The notes under the pieces are model-generated. The model searched no databases and was not told the DNA's origin. It was given only the letters and a program-made list of their open reading frames with translations. Below, in pieces: positions 48,853 to 61,149 of a DNA stretch of 64,000 nt. Origin of the DNA: Micromussa lordhowensis (lineage: Eukaryota > Cnidaria > Anthozoa > Scleractinia > Lobophylliidae); the NCBI GenBank assembly GCA_964020085.1, contig OZ026597.1, positions 15,736,915 through 15,800,914 on the forward strand. Reading direction: 5' to 3'. How positions within the stretch are numbered: position 1 is the stretch's first letter; each line of letters starts with the position of its first letter. The translations under genes were made by a program, and so were the position numbers.

Positions 48853-51250
48853 GATCTTCAAGCATAATGCTGAAGTTTTTAACGCATATGTATGCAAGTG
48901 CAAACAAATTTATTCAATGATGATACCAGGATCTGGTATCATGATATGATTGGTTAAATCGCTGGTTGTTGACATCTTTGAGATAAATATTTGACAGATC
49001 TTTGTAAAATGCGGTTCACCATCCTTCACAACTCCTGCAGTTTGTTATTCTCTTTAAATTTAATTTTTGGTCACTCAACCTTTTGTTGTTTCACAAGTGA
49101 TTCTGAAGGGTACTTTATGCTCCGTTATAAGGAGGAATTTTAAGTAGAGTGGAGCCGTTTGGCTGTACAAGGCATGATTTCCAGACTTTCCACTATTATC
49201 TGCATGCTTCGCAGAGTTTGACAACTCTATCACGTTATAATTTCTTTAGGCTCATTTCAGTATTGCAAAATATGTTTTAAGCTCTCTAAGTATTGGCTCT
49301 GGAGGGACAAAGTTTGAAATATTCCGTGAACATGATGTACCTTTCAAGTTTCCTCAAAATTGAGTACGAGAACAGAATAAATCCAGGATGCCTGGTGAAC
49401 AACCCCTTACTGAGTCACAGAGCTACCTCAAAAGGATGGAGTAGTCTACACTGTAGAGCAAGCAGGCAGCACTGGTGACTATCAGACCTGTTAGCCCAAC
49501 AACACAGTCGAGACACAGAGGAGACCAACTCAGAAACCTAGGAGATCGCTTTTCCCATCACTCAAAGTCACCCTGAGAACAATGCAGAAGTTGTTCCTGA
49601 GATTCCAGGAAATGATGTTCCAGCATATGGTGTTCCAGACATTCCTGCAGACAACGCTGATGACAGAGGAAGCATTGGTTGCAGATAATATAAGGAACCA
49701 GAAGAACAAAACCCAAGCAGAGAGCCACATTCAGCAGCAGACATGAACTCTTCAGCAGCCTTAAACTTAGTTAATTTATTTTATATCGCTTTAGTTTAGC
49801 AAACAAAGTTCCCAAGTCAGTGAAGGACTCTCACTAGGCACCAAATTAATGCAAGTTGATGCATTGTCAAAGATAGAGACTAACTTGAGGATAACTCTAT
49901 TGAAGCAGGGTAGAGAGCGACCAAGTTCACAATTTTTTAATTTTTCGACAAGGAACATGGGTTACTTTTAGTTATCATTTAAGTTCATGTGCCGCTTTTA
50001 GTATGCATAGCAAAGCATAAATCGGTTACAGTATTTCTGTCATGTTTAGTCATTTCCTCTGAAGTAAACTGGCACCCTTCAATGAATAACCAACTCCTAT
50101 TTCATTTAGCTTGTATGCATGTAGGAATCTGGGAATGGCAAATTGTGGTTAGGCCTATGTATGTTTAAGCCTTGAGTCACAGGATATGACTTACATGTAG
50201 TGTTAGAGCATCAAGAAATTGTCAGTAGCAAGGTAGCTCTGGTCATTTGCACACAAGTCTTCGCACTAACAGTTGCTCTGAAGCCAGTCCTACCTACATG
50301 TAAGTCAAGTCTGAATTGACCTCCAGTGCTTGTTGCTTTCACCCTTTTTCTATCGCAATAATTTTGTTTGTGAATGAAATTGCATTTCTTTTTGTCTGTT
50401 GTTTACATACTGTAACAAAAGCGAACCTAACCTGGCCACATACAAATAAACATTTTGATCATAAAGGAGACTGCTACTTGCCTTGTTTGCAAAAAGACAA
50501 GAAATGATAATTCAAAGGAAAATATTGGCTTTGTTTGTAAAACTGCAGTTACTCATTTACCCCATTGTCTTGGGAGATAAATCTGTCATGTCTCTGGCTG
50601 TCAAGTTTGTTTTGCTATACAAAGAACCCTCAGCCTCACCCTCACTCTACAAGTACATGAAAAATGAAATGCCCAACAGAAAACTGCAAGTGTATAGCAA
50701 ACAGTTTATAAGTTACCTGGTCAGCCAAAATTGCTAGTCAGTCAATCCACTGTGGTCCATCATGTGTTCTGTAGCTCCCTTAATTCCTTATTATCTTTGC
50801 CTTCTATATGTCCTTGAGCTAAAATTTATGTGCAGACACAAAAATTAACATTTGAGGTCTGACAGGGCTGTGGTTTAGAGAAAAATTAGGAGGAGCCTAA
50901 AGGTTCCTAACCATGAAATTCTGGTTGCCCAGTACTTAAGCTTATATGAACAGAGCCAGTTTTTCCAGTTGCCCAAAGGCAAAAGTTAGTCCCCTCTGAC
51001 TAAAAGAGGACCAGTGCTTTCAATGAGGCCCGACACCCACTGGAGCTGTGGCGTTGCGAATCACCAGCTATGGGTATTAGGGAATGATAAAAATAATATG
51101 CTTGCACTTTTCACCTCATTTAGATGGTTTCTCTCACTGGGATAGCGCAAACAATTATTCAATTCTGGGTATCTGTTTGTCTGATTAATTCATTCATTCA
51201 CAGACAGTTTTTCGGCATTAGATGTACTGGTAACCCAAGCCATTCAATTT
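48853..51250. other. no recognisable gene
   Basis: Only short open frames without domains. It contains the dispersed repeat segment 50163-50240 (paired with 41339-41405). Confidence 0.4.
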
Positions 51251-51419
51251 AATGTGGCTTAACATGGTGTGTACTCTTATTGACAACAACACATGTCATC
51301 ACAGTGGTGAAAATGTTGTGGACTCACGAGGTGCAGTCAAGTGAGTCCACAACAAATTTTCACCACTGTGATGATGCATATCGTTGTTTATAAGAGTACA
51401 GACCATGCTATACCACATT
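51251..51419. mobile_element. 169 bp foldback MITE
   Basis: The arms AATGTGGCTTAACATGGT... and ...ACCATGCTATACCACATT pair along almost the whole length, including GTGGTGAAAATGTTGTGGACTCAC with its complement around a 12-nt loop. Confidence 0.75.
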
Positions 51420-51939
51420 TCGATTTGTTTTTACCACAATATCAATGTCAAAGAAAATGTTTTTTCAGAGTGCGAGCTGAAAAAGGCATTGCGTGACACT
51501 CCAATGTGAGCAGCGTTGTCTGAACTCTTATCAACAACGGCAAATTAGCCAATCAGATTGCGAGATTAGTAGCAATTGTGGTAAAATAATTAATTGCATT
51601 GCAGTTCATAGATAATAAAGGTAATTTCCTCCAGTTTCTAAAAGAAATATGTTAAGATAGGAAACATACCTCTTCTTTTACCTCACATACATGATTATAA
51701 ATACAAATTAGGGTACCAATTGATGATTTGACAAGCCCTTAAAGTCATACCATTTTGCTCTAAAACATGGTCAGGGGAATGGGTCAAGTTAGGAGCAAAA
51801 TACTGTGACACAAAGTCATGTTGGTACAAAACCTTTGTTTACGTACACCAAGTTCTTACAGTACACAAGGAGTTTTTAAATGAAGAAATGACACTTCAAA
51901 ATAATTTTAGGCTTTTGGTAATAAAATGATGCATTATCA

Positions 51940-52099
51940 TTCAAGTAATATATCAAACATGAGTGACAGTGTTTCATCAGGATATCCAAACACTGAGAAG
52001 AGAGTTGAAAATACAATACGCAGTGGAGTATTTTTGACGAAATTCGAGGTGTTTGGATAGCCGATGAAACACTGTTTGGAGTGTTTGATATATCTTGAA
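51940..52099. mobile_element. 160 bp foldback MITE
   Basis: The arms TTCAAGTAATATATCAAACA and TGTTTGATATATCTTGAA pair (one arm has two extra bases). The inner parts CAGTGTTTCATC / GATGAAACACTG and ATCCAAACAC / GTGTTTGGAT also pair. Confidence 0.7.
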
Positions 52100-52197
52100 G
52101 TTCTCAATCGAAACAAAAACTAAGGAGAAAACGGAAAGGTAAAATTGCCAAACTCTATACTAATTAAGGCCGGGTATCCAAACCTCCTTCACGGTTA

Positions 52198-52230
<33 letters not shown>

Positions 52231-52391
52231 TTGAGTTTCAGAAGTCTGATACATTTATCGGCTGAAAATCACAGAAAATGTACCTAAGACGCTTCAATGT
52301 TACCAAATTTTCTGGGGGTTGCATGCCACCAGAACCCCTAGCAGGATGTTTGATAGTGGATGGCCACTCATGGTATCCCGGCTAAAAGCCT

Positions 52392-52503
52392 GATCACCTA
52401 TAACATCAAAATGTGGTAAGAACAAAAATGTAGCACCCAAGGCGATAGCCAAGTGTGTTACTGAATCAGATATTCTTACCACATTTTGATGTCTTCTGTG
52501 ATC
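52392..52503. mobile_element. 112 bp foldback MITE
   Basis: The arms GATCACCTATAACATCAAAA / TTTTGATGTCTTCTGTGATC and ATGTGGTAAGAA / TTCTTACCACAT pair with a short mismatch. The centre is unpaired. Confidence 0.65.
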
Positions 52504-53009
52504 TATTACTGAACAGACACATGGCAACATGGAATCTCTTTGTTTTATATAATAAAGAAGGCTTCTTTATTTCAAAACCTTTCAATATAACTCAAAAGCC
52601 TGGCCTTTGCCCAATTTGACAAACACAAAAATAGCAATTTGACATCATCTATTGTCTACACAAGTATTGTGATTGGTTCAGAGAAATCACACCACTGTCA
52701 AACTTGAATCTAGCGCTGCTTGTCATGGAGGAGAGAACTTACAGCAAAAGTAGAAGTGATCTGCGAAATCTACAAAGCTTAAAAGTCAAGTCAGTTTTTG
52801 TCATCAGAACACCCCTATAAACCGAAAAAAACCTGGACATTGCCTTGAATATTGCAAAAGTTGAAAAAGCTGCTCAGAAAAGTTCTAAGCATATCATTCT
52901 GACGATATTATTGCCGTCTCTCCACAGGACATGACAGAATCCATCTCCATCTCCGTATCCTTATCTTCACAGACAGTGGCAACATATTAGTCTGCTTGTA
53001 CAGTTCCTC

Positions 53010-53530
53010 ATTTTGAGATTTGGTTAGGCCAGAAAATTTGTGGTATCTTTCTCATGCATTTACTGTGAAAGCATCCAGTTTGTTCATGTCTGCAGCTGTG
53101 ATTCTTCACATCTCTGCCCCGTACAATAAGATGGCCACTACACTGGTATTTAAAATGCGCAGCTTAGTTTTAGGGTTGTACTTTGATAATTTCCATAGGG
53201 CTGTAGGGTGGCAAAAGCACTCCTTGCAAGGGCCAGTTGTAGTTTGATATCTGCCTCTGTGCCACCTTGCTTATCTAACACTGAGCCAAGGTAGATGAAT
53301 GCTTCAATGTCTTCTAGCTCATTGCTGCCAACAGTGATCAGGTCATTCTTTTTGCAGTTCAGGCACATGTTCTTGGTTTAGCTGGGGTTAATGTTAAGAC
53401 CCACTGCATTACCTATGTCATGAAGGTGGGATGCCTTCTCCTGGATGTCACTGTATCTGCTTGCTAAGAGTGTCATATCAACTGCATAGTCCAGATCTTC
53501 TAGGACAGTGGTGAGATTCTTTGCCTGTGG
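53010..53530 (-). pseudogene. RTE-like reverse transcriptase C-terminal fragment
   Basis: The minus strand reads LEDLDYAVDMTLLASRYSD (the catalytic YADD box with its first Asp changed to Val), then QEKASHLHDIGNAVGLNIN, a stop, KNMCLNCKKND and the typical tail IEAFIYLGSVLDKQGGTEAD followed by ARSAFATLQ. This tail is characteristic of RTE-type elements. It probably belongs with the endonuclease fragment at 56720-57087, on the same strand. Confidence 0.75.
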
Positions 53531-53539
53531 TTGGAGAGT

Positions 53540-54545
53540 CTAAAACTGGATCAGGAGAACTGTCTTCGAAGGGCTCATATCGGTCAGTAGGAAGGTTGAC
53601 GTCGGGAACCTCTTGAGTAGCAGGCGTTGATACAGCACTTGGTGTGACAGGTGCAGAAGGAGGGGAAATACTGGCTGAGCTGGAAGGGCTTCGTCAGATG
53701 AGGAGTCAGTATCACTGTTGACTGTTGATGGTCGGAAGTCTGTGACTTCAGATGGGACTCTGTAGCAATCAGATGTCTTCACGTGGTAAGAAGTGCTTCG
53801 AAGTTGAGAGCCGACAAACTTTCTAATGTTGCAGAAAGAGCCGGTTACTTCTACGTCCAAATAGTGATTGCGAGCTCTTGTCTTGTTGCGATCGGAGAAG
53901 AGGTAGACTAAATCACCGACGACAATGTGATTAGTTGGGCGACGACTCAAGATGGGGGCCTTTGCCTTCTCGCTGTGGGTGTGGTTGGCGATACATTGTT
54001 CGTTTTACTGAACGATGATGTTTTGGTCATGTAGTGGTATTTGATGGGTGGAGAATTGATCTCGCTGTGTCCACATCTCTCTGGAAGAAAGGCCACGTGA
54101 GCAGATGCGTGCGTTGAGGTTGGCAGTGGCTACTGCTAGTGTCAGAAGGGACACAGGGCCTCCTAGGGAGTCATGTCCGAGTAACTCGTTTTTGAGCTCT
54201 TGGACCGCTCTCTCGGCCACTGGATTCTTGTTTTGGTTCTTGGCATGTCCAAGGTCTATGGTGATTCTGTGATGCTTTAGACAGTAGTTGATCATCAGGT
54301 AGTGCCTTAAATCCTGGGGCAGGATCAGTGCGTACAACGGCTGGTGGTTCGTCTAGTGGACACATTTGGACACATAGGCAGATAATGCAATGCGGCACAC
54401 TGGTGGCAAGCCTGAGTCACTCGGTCAATAGCCTTATTGATATCCAGGGCATACAGGTAGCGTTTTGTGACAGCCTTGAGTTGATTACTGGACAGGTGAC
54501 TGAGCTGAATGTGCAAGAAACTGCTGGTTCAGCTGCCACCAAGCC
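53540..54545 (-). pseudogene. LTR-retrotransposon (gypsy-like) integrase fragment
   Basis: Minus-strand frames in order: 54516-54325 (zinc finger: HIQLSHLSSNQLKAVTKRY, ACHQCAALH), 54398-54171 (VVRTDPAPGFKALPDDQ with the second catalytic Asp), 54337-54005 (HRITIDLGHAKNQNKNPVAE and RAVQELKNELLG with the Glu) and 53950-53540 (IVVGDLVYLFSDRNKTRARN, C-terminal part). Three frame breaks. The first catalytic Asp region is not visible, so an internal deletion is likely. It is joined to the hAT remnant on one side and to the RTE fragment on the other. Confidence 0.7.
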
Positions 54546-54559
54546 GGAAACATATATCT

Positions 54560-56300
54560 TCAATTCAATCCACTCCAAAGGAACAGAATCAGTGTCACAA
54601 TCATTCCTTATCAGCTGTTCATTGCCACAGACCTGTAGCTCCTCTAAACCTAAGGGCCAGTTCTTAAAATTAAAAATGGACATATTCGTAAATATGTCCT
54701 CATTTTCAAACGAAGAAAACCTACGCTGAAGATGAGCAGCAATTGCGTCAAGTACGGCCTGCTTGTTACGGCTGACATTCAGTATTGCACTATGTCTGTC
54801 ACCTATAAGTTCCTGTCCCTTATAAACAGTTCCATCTCCGACTTCCCTCAAAAATGCAGCTTCATGACTTCCTAGTGTTGTACCTAGGCCACAAACACCA
54901 GACAAAGTTGTTGCAACACATGTGGTCACATTCTCCACTGAAGTGTCATTAGCCTGGAACTTGAGAGACATTCTTGACAGAATCTGGCAAAGGTCCAGAA
55001 GGAAATGAAGAAAGTAAACGAATTCAAATGACCAGAGGAGTCACATAGCCTGTAGCTTTTGCTTTGGCATCAGCTGATTGGCCATTAATGGACACAGAGT
55101 CTAGGTGAGCCAGCAGACAAGGCCAATACTGCTTGATTGCTTTTGCTGCTTGCCTGTTCCCTTAACATTGGCTGGTTTCAGAACTTTGATATTCAAAACA
55201 GTTCCAGTTTCCTTCAAGTTGTGCCAGTTGAGGGGTGAATTACTATAAAACTTGTAACTAGATAAAAGGAAGTCTTCCACCTTAGCCAGGTAGGCAACTT
55301 GCTTGATACTGTCCTTTATACCAAGTTCTAATCGACGTGCAACGCAATGTACAGAAATTAAGTGTGGTACTTTAATCTTTGTAACTACACCATTTCTAAT
55401 CCCAATCATGACAGAAGCACCATCTGTGCTCATCCCAACAGTCTTGTTACACCATTTATTTGGTTGCATGTCTGTCTCATCAAGGAAAGCCTTATCAATA
55501 GCTGCAACAATTGCTACTGCATCTGCCTTACATAATGCCTGAATAGACAAGAACTTTGTTACAGGTCTAACATCTTCAAGATATCTTACATAAACCAGTT
55601 CCTCATCAGTAACAGAGATATCAGTTGATGAATCATTCAGAACAGAGAACATTTTGGCCTGCCAAAGCTTGTTAGCAAAATCTTTCTTCACAGTTTCAGC
55701 AATATAATGCGTAAATGTTGCTGCCTGTTTATCATTCACGTAACTCTTACCAGTTTTAACACCATTTCTTTCCTGGAGGCTGCATAGTCCAACAAAATCC
55801 CTAAAAGGTTGTTCTGCTCAAGTCAGATAGTACACGGTATGAAAAAGTTTCACTAGGCGATCAAGAGCTTCCTTTTCTATGTTAATCAGACACGCTTCCA
55901 GTGGTGCCGTTCCAGGTTGAGCATTGCTAGCCTCATGAGCTAATTTGGCTGTCTTATGCGCCTCACTTATTTCATGTTTTTTGATCCCATCAAGACGAAA
56001 ACTGCTGTTACCTTTGTGGCTTCCAAAGGCAGATTTATCTTTCGAAAACTGTCTGCAACAACTGCAAAACATAGCGTTTTCTTTCTCGTCAAATTTCAGC
56101 CAGAGTCTTCTTGTCTTCCATGACTCTTGAAATGTATGACACCTTTTTCTTGAACTTTCTTGTGCCTCGCCTAATTCTGCTATAGATTTTGCGACACCTG
56201 TAGCATTGCTTTGATCATCATCTTTCTTTGTGGCTTGCAAATTTTTGTTATCGCCAACAGCCTTCACTTTCTCACAGCCGAAGTAGCGGAAGAGGCTCAT
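54560..56300 (-). pseudogene. hAT-superfamily transposase, ZNF862/DUF4371-like (broken, C-terminus lost)
   Basis: Starts MSLFRYFGCEKVKAV at 56300. The N-terminal zinc finger (MFCSCCRQFSKDK, then GIKKHEISEAHK) is of the TTF/BED-like kind found in this family. After one in-frame TGA (55818-55820) the same frame continues AEQPFRDFVGL to 55101 with the DUF4371-type core (NDSSTDISVTDEELVYVRY, GMSTDGASVMIG, HCVARRLELGIKDS). A frame break near 55170 leads to 54971-54570 (NKQAVLDAIAAHLQRRFSSF and on). The C-terminal dimerisation region is absent, replaced by the integrase fragment. Such proteins derive from hAT transposases. Dead copy. Confidence 0.75.
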
Positions 56301-56719
56301 GTTAACTAAGATGATAAATTATAATAAGATGAATGGTAAATTGCCATCGTCGAAACAAACATGGCGGCATCACGGACTGGATCTCACTAATGCATCATGA
56401 ACTATGTTTACTGGTACCAACCGCTGATTAAAGCACAACAGGCTCATTCAAATAAGAATGTTGTGCAAAAAATGAACGTCGGTTTCCAACATTAGTGTAC
56501 GTGATGCTTCAGTATTTCTTCCGCGATTTCTTTTCTTTCCACTAACTTAGTTTAGGTATCGCTTACTCTCCAAAGACAACAAGCTGTTATATTTATTCAA
56601 ATCTATCAAGTCTTCATTAAGGACTAGTACCACGACAGATTGGGTTACCCAAGGGGAAATCGTAATTTTGGTTGTCCAGGACAACCAGACAACCGTTAAT
56701 TTCGAACCCTGAGGTAAGG

Positions 56720-57087
56720 TCAATGTAAGCTTGTGGATGTCTCTGTGTTTAAACAATGTTCCACCAATAACAAGGTCATCCAGTGCACAAAATTCTGTGA
56801 GCTTCTCTCCATTCTCGTTCATCCTGCCTATTCCTTGCCTTCCCTAGGTTGCCTTAGCACACTTTGGCATTGACATCCCCCATAATAATAACCACATCAT
56901 GCCTAGGTGTTCTTTCTACTTCTCTTTGCAGCTGTTCGTAAAATTTATCCTTAACGCTCTCTTCTGCTTCATTGTTTGGAGCGTAGAGCTTTGCAAATCG
57001 AGTATTGAATCTGGCACTCATAATCCTGTCGCTCACCATGTTCCATCTTAACAGTGCCAATGCCATTCTTGCTTCTTTGCGCGCCAA
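56720..57087 (-). pseudogene. RTE-like APE endonuclease fragment
   Basis: The minus strand reads RFNTRFAKLYAPNNEAEESV, FYEQLQREVERTPRHDVVII and MGDVNAKV, the central part of an apurinic-type endonuclease (the conserved G-D-x-N-A-K). A frame change follows, then NENGEKLTEFCALDDLVIGG and TLFKHRDIHKLT. Homology ends at HKLT. It would nick target DNA. Together with 53010-53530 it suggests one RTE element disrupted by hAT and gypsy sequence. Confidence 0.75.
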
Positions 57088-57089
57088 AA

Positions 57090-58410
57090 GCCAACGTCAC
57101 AATCGCAGCTAAAAAAACATATTATCCAGATCCTTACCAGTCAAAACGGCAATTCAATTACAAAGACACGAAGAAGGTTTTTGAAAGACTGAGAAGAAAA
57201 ACAGAACAAAAAAAAAGATTTCACCGACCTCTAATTGAGCCCTCGAGCGTCACGACAAAACAAATTTGAATCAGCTCCGTTTGGCGCGTTATCCACTTGA
57301 GCTAATGAAGCAGCAGTGAGAAGTGATTGTGTTATAGTTACTTGATCCTTAAGCGAAACAAAAGGTTTCTTTTGTTTTTCGTTTAACAATGGATCTCCAA
57401 AAGATGCCGCTTGGAAAACTGAGGGTTGTTTGCATACGTAATATCTCGAAAACGAAGAGCAACCCAGCGAAAAAAACTTCAGAGCAATTTAGGTAGTAAA
57501 ATCCGACAGCGTGCCTTTTTGATGCGCTGTTTAATTCAAAACTGTCTATGCGCAAGTGTTTTAATCATTCAGTTCTAAATAGTTATTTTTCCTCAAAGTA
57601 CATGTAACTATTTATCCCAGGAGCTGATATCCTTAACCGGACGTTCAGTTGCCAATAGAACTGGAAGAGTCGGGAGAGGTTACATAAAAAAATTATAATA
57701 GTTACTTTTCATTCATTTTTTTATTTCCATCATACATTTTACATGATTAAATTATTTGTACATGCATGTTATGTGTAATGCGAGAAGAATATTTGCATAC
57801 ACCTAAAAAAATTTGCTGATCAAATCTAAACAGGGTTGTCAGTAGGTTTTTGAGTAGCAGGTTTCATCCAAAGAGTAGGTGGCTATTTCCATTTTATTTC
57901 TCCAATATCACGCTCAGAACTGACCCACTAACATTTGGAGTAATCGGTGCAATATTCAAAATAGCCGGTGAAATGCGCCGGTTGCCGGCTTATTTTGACA
58001 ACCCTGCTAAAGCTTAAAGATAATGCTTAGAAGGAATAGCTATGGTGTACTAACGTTAACAAACTTGAGTTGCTTGATCGTCTGACCAAAAATTAAGAAC
58101 AGAATTATTTTGCAGAGAGAAAAAGTGCAAGTTTCTCGTTCGTTTGAAGTTTTAGGCAGACCAACAGGAATACCAAAGGGTCTGGAAAAAAGGAAAATTC
58201 CGAAGGGGAGGGGAAAGGTTAGCGATTTTGGAATTCGGAGGGCAATGGAGATGAGCATTTTGGAATTTCCAAGGGCAAGGGGGGGTTAAAATACTCATGC
58301 CACCCGTCGTAGGGTATGGATATTTTCTGGAATCACCCATTGAGAAATTCCTGTTTCTTGTACTACCCAGGAATGCAATGTTACACTAGCTTATAATCCA
58401 ATTTCCGCTC
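57090..58410. other. no recognisable gene
   Basis: Short open frames only. A nearly exact direct phrase of gaaattccaagggcaag/gaattcggagggcaatgg (58229-58283) and its surroundings look loosely repetitive. Confidence 0.35.
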
Positions 58411-58628
58411 AATAGGCCATTTTACAGTTGTGTGCTTAGTTACCTGGCCACGAATGCAAGTGAGGCTGGAGGTGACCTTGCTTTGATACAGACCTCTCAG
58501 CTTTTCTCATGTAAATGCAAACTAGTTAGCATAAGAACAACTTCAAAACAAGGTCAACAAGGTCAACTCCAGCCTCGCTGCCATTCAGAGGACAGGTCAC
58601 TAAGCCAACAACTGTAAAATGGTCTATT
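58411..58628. mobile_element. 218 bp foldback MITE
   Basis: The ends AATAGGCCATTTTACAGTTG and CAACTGTAAAATGGTCTATT are inverted copies. The inner parts (AGTTACCTGGCC against the complement, GAGGCTGGAG with CTCCAGCCTC, AAGGTCAAC-like motifs) also pair. Confidence 0.75.
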
Positions 58629-59760
58629 ATCTGAAAAGTGGTTGCTTTGGGAGGTTAAAGATGATTTCCAGTTCCTACTGTGAACTCTCGAGAGTTTGTT
58701 TGCATTTTTTGTTTTGCTTCATGTAGGACATCACAAAATGTTAACATTTCACAACTACTTACATGAAGTAACTTCAAAGTTTCCAAACAACTTCCATTAT
58801 GGATTCGAAGCAGTCATAGTGTTATTCTTCATTCTTTCTCATATCAATTTATGAAACAGCTTTGCAGCTGTCAAAATCAATGAAGCTGTTGGAAAAATAA
58901 TTTGAAAGGCCTCAAAGATAACACATGTGATTCGTAACGAATAACAGTGATTCGAATTCCAACAAGTGAGAACTTACAGTGTTTGTAAACATTAGGGAGC
59001 TTAGACTGTGCAGTATGCACTGGAAATCATCTTTAAAAACAAAAGAAAATTTCAAAATTTACCTCCAAAAGTACGTTCACTAACAAGAGGTTTCAAATAT
59101 AGTGATTTGACTTGGAAACTTTTATTATTTTCGAAAACTGGTCGGAGAGGTGCATACAGCACGCGCCAAATCAAAATGCAAAATAGATGAAGTCCCTTTG
59201 GGTTTAAATCACGAATTTTAGCACCTTTTATCGTTTTAGCATCTTTATCACCTTTATTGGGTGTGAGGATTTCTTAGGGGTCGGAATTTCATTTTGGTAT
59301 TTTAACTTTAGCATTAACCTCAAACAAAAAAGAAAGGGTCGTCTCTCAAAACAACGCGACCACGTGCGAGATTTCAGAATTTGAATTACCCGCTGTATAA
59401 ATTACAAAAGCGCAATAAATACACTTGAAGCTAGATTCTATCTTCCGACAAGTGCAAAATACTAGTACAGAAACAAATATTCGTAATTTGCTTAAGCTTA
59501 CCTTCGGTCTGCAGGAGTACGTTTTGCGTATTGATTGCCAGCTAGGTTCAATAGTTTTAAATCGTTGTTTTCACTTCAGTATTTCTCTTCCGCCACAGCC
59601 ATTTTTCCTTGCACCCAAATCCTATCAAACGAGGAAAGTTGTGTTTCAAAAGCCAACTGATATCATAAATGGCGTATTCATTGTACATTTGACACCGAAA
59701 TAAGCTCTAAATCCCCCAAAACTGCGATTTCCCACCATATTGGATTCTCTTACACGTATC
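58629..59760. other. no recognisable gene
   Basis: Upstream region of the MAU2 gene; only short open frames without domains. AT-rich until about 59700, then CpG-containing promoter-like sequence. Confidence 0.4.
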
Positions 59761-59769
59761 ACGGAAACG

Positions 59770-59780
59770 TTTGGCGGGAA
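59770..59780 (+). promoter_or_regulatory. E2F-type site upstream of MAU2
   Basis: TTTGGCGGGAA matches the E2F consensus (TTTSGCGC/G). It lies 161 bp before the start codon in a stretch enriched in CpG (ACGCGGAAGC, CACGCGGGATCACGCGC). E2F factors drive S-phase genes, and the cohesin loader is plausibly cell-cycle regulated. Confidence 0.5.
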
Positions 59781-59940
59781 GGCCAGTTTTACGCGGAAGC
59801 GATATCACACGCGGGATCACGCGCTAAGTGGCACTAGGATATAGCACACTGTGTTTGCAGTCGTGTTTGCATACATGATTAAGCTTTTGCTTATTTTCGA
59901 GACCGCTGACATGATAGTGGCCAGGCTTAACAAAAACAAA

Positions 59941-60168
59941 ATGGCGGCGGGAACTCACGACGCCTCGTACGTTGGCCTTTTAGGTTTAGCAGAAACTTTT
60001 AGAACATCCAACCCACCCAAAATTAGACAATGTATACAATGCCTCCAGTCTGTATTTCAATTTCAACCATCGCCCGCGATCCAAGCTCGAACGCATCTAC
60101 AGCTTGGAAAACTTCTACATTCGCATACGGAAAATGTGGACATGGCGCGCTCACATTTAGAAAAGGCG
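59941..60168 (+). CDS. MAU2: MAU2 (SCC4) cohesin loader subunit, first coding exon
   Basis: 76 codons from [20 protein letters not shown], with a good start context (AAAATGG). The peptide [39 protein letters not shown] and ARSHLEKA matches the start of the TPR-repeat protein MAU2, which with NIPBL loads cohesin on chromatin. The exon ends in GCG followed by GTGAGT, a strong donor at 60169. The frame stays open upstream to 59851, but that part is not protein-like. The next exon is uncertain: CAG preceded by a T-run at 60244-60255 is followed by VVQAQSV then a stop, so it could at most be a tiny exon. The remaining gene lies past the window. Confidence 0.87.
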
Positions 60169-61009
60169 GTGAGTTTAGTGGTTTGAATAATGTTTCGCCA
60201 TTGGCGTTTTTGTATTTTGTATCTATGATTTCGATTGTGTTTATTTTTTTTTCAGGTTGTCCAGGCACAATCTGTATCCTTTTAATATATATTGTCGTGA
60301 ACTACAGGTGTACATACATGTATACATGTAATTTTAAGGTGGTCATTATAACCACTTTATATTGGGTGATGCCAAAATCATGGTAACAAAAAACTGCCCA
60401 ATCCTTGGTGAACATGTTGCTGTCAAATTTGTGGCACAAAAGTTACCATAGCAACAATGTGACCTGCTAAAAACACCCTTTATTTTAGCTTTGAGTGCTA
60501 ATAACTAAAAACGAACTTGGTGACCCCTATTTTTCATCATCAAATTATGATGAGCATGATAAGATGCAACTTTTTGCAAAGTTTAAGAAAATTCTAAGGA
60601 GTGGGTTCAGAGCCACCTTATATTTTTTAAATTTATGTGGGTTCGGAGTCAACTTAAATTTTGAGTTTTAAGCGCTGAAAGCTGTGTTTTTAGCAGATCA
60701 TATAATTGCTATGGTAACCTGTTATGTAAAATAGATGATTGCAACTAGCCTTGTTTAGCAATGATTGGGAATTTGTGAGATACATTTATTGTACCATCAC
60801 GTGTCAAACAGTGGCAGTATTCATCCTTCAAAGCAAACCTGCTAGAAAAGTACACTACAAGCTTACTTTTATACTTATAGCAACTATTGTACTTTTCCTG
60901 CCCACGTTGCTTACCAAATCATGCATTAGAACTTTGAAAATTGTCTGAAAATTAAGGTGGTTTTTAGATTTTATGCTGCTTTTATACAGAGTTTGAGCTC
61001 TTAGAGAAG
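60169..61009 (+). other. start of MAU2 intron 1
   Basis: Begins with the donor GTGAGT. No further exon is clearly supported. The phrases TTGCTATGGTAACCTG and GTTACCATAGCAAC (60441-60454 and 60706-60720) form an inverted pair. Confidence 0.5.
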
Positions 61010-61149
61010 TACAGTACCGCTCAAAGGTAAGTTACCACCGTCTCGCGAGACGCGTCTCGTTTCTCATGAGACTCGTCTCGAGAGAAACGAGACGTGTCTC
61101 GTTTCTCGCGAGTGCACTGGAAGTACCAATACGCGAAAGGATTGACCAT

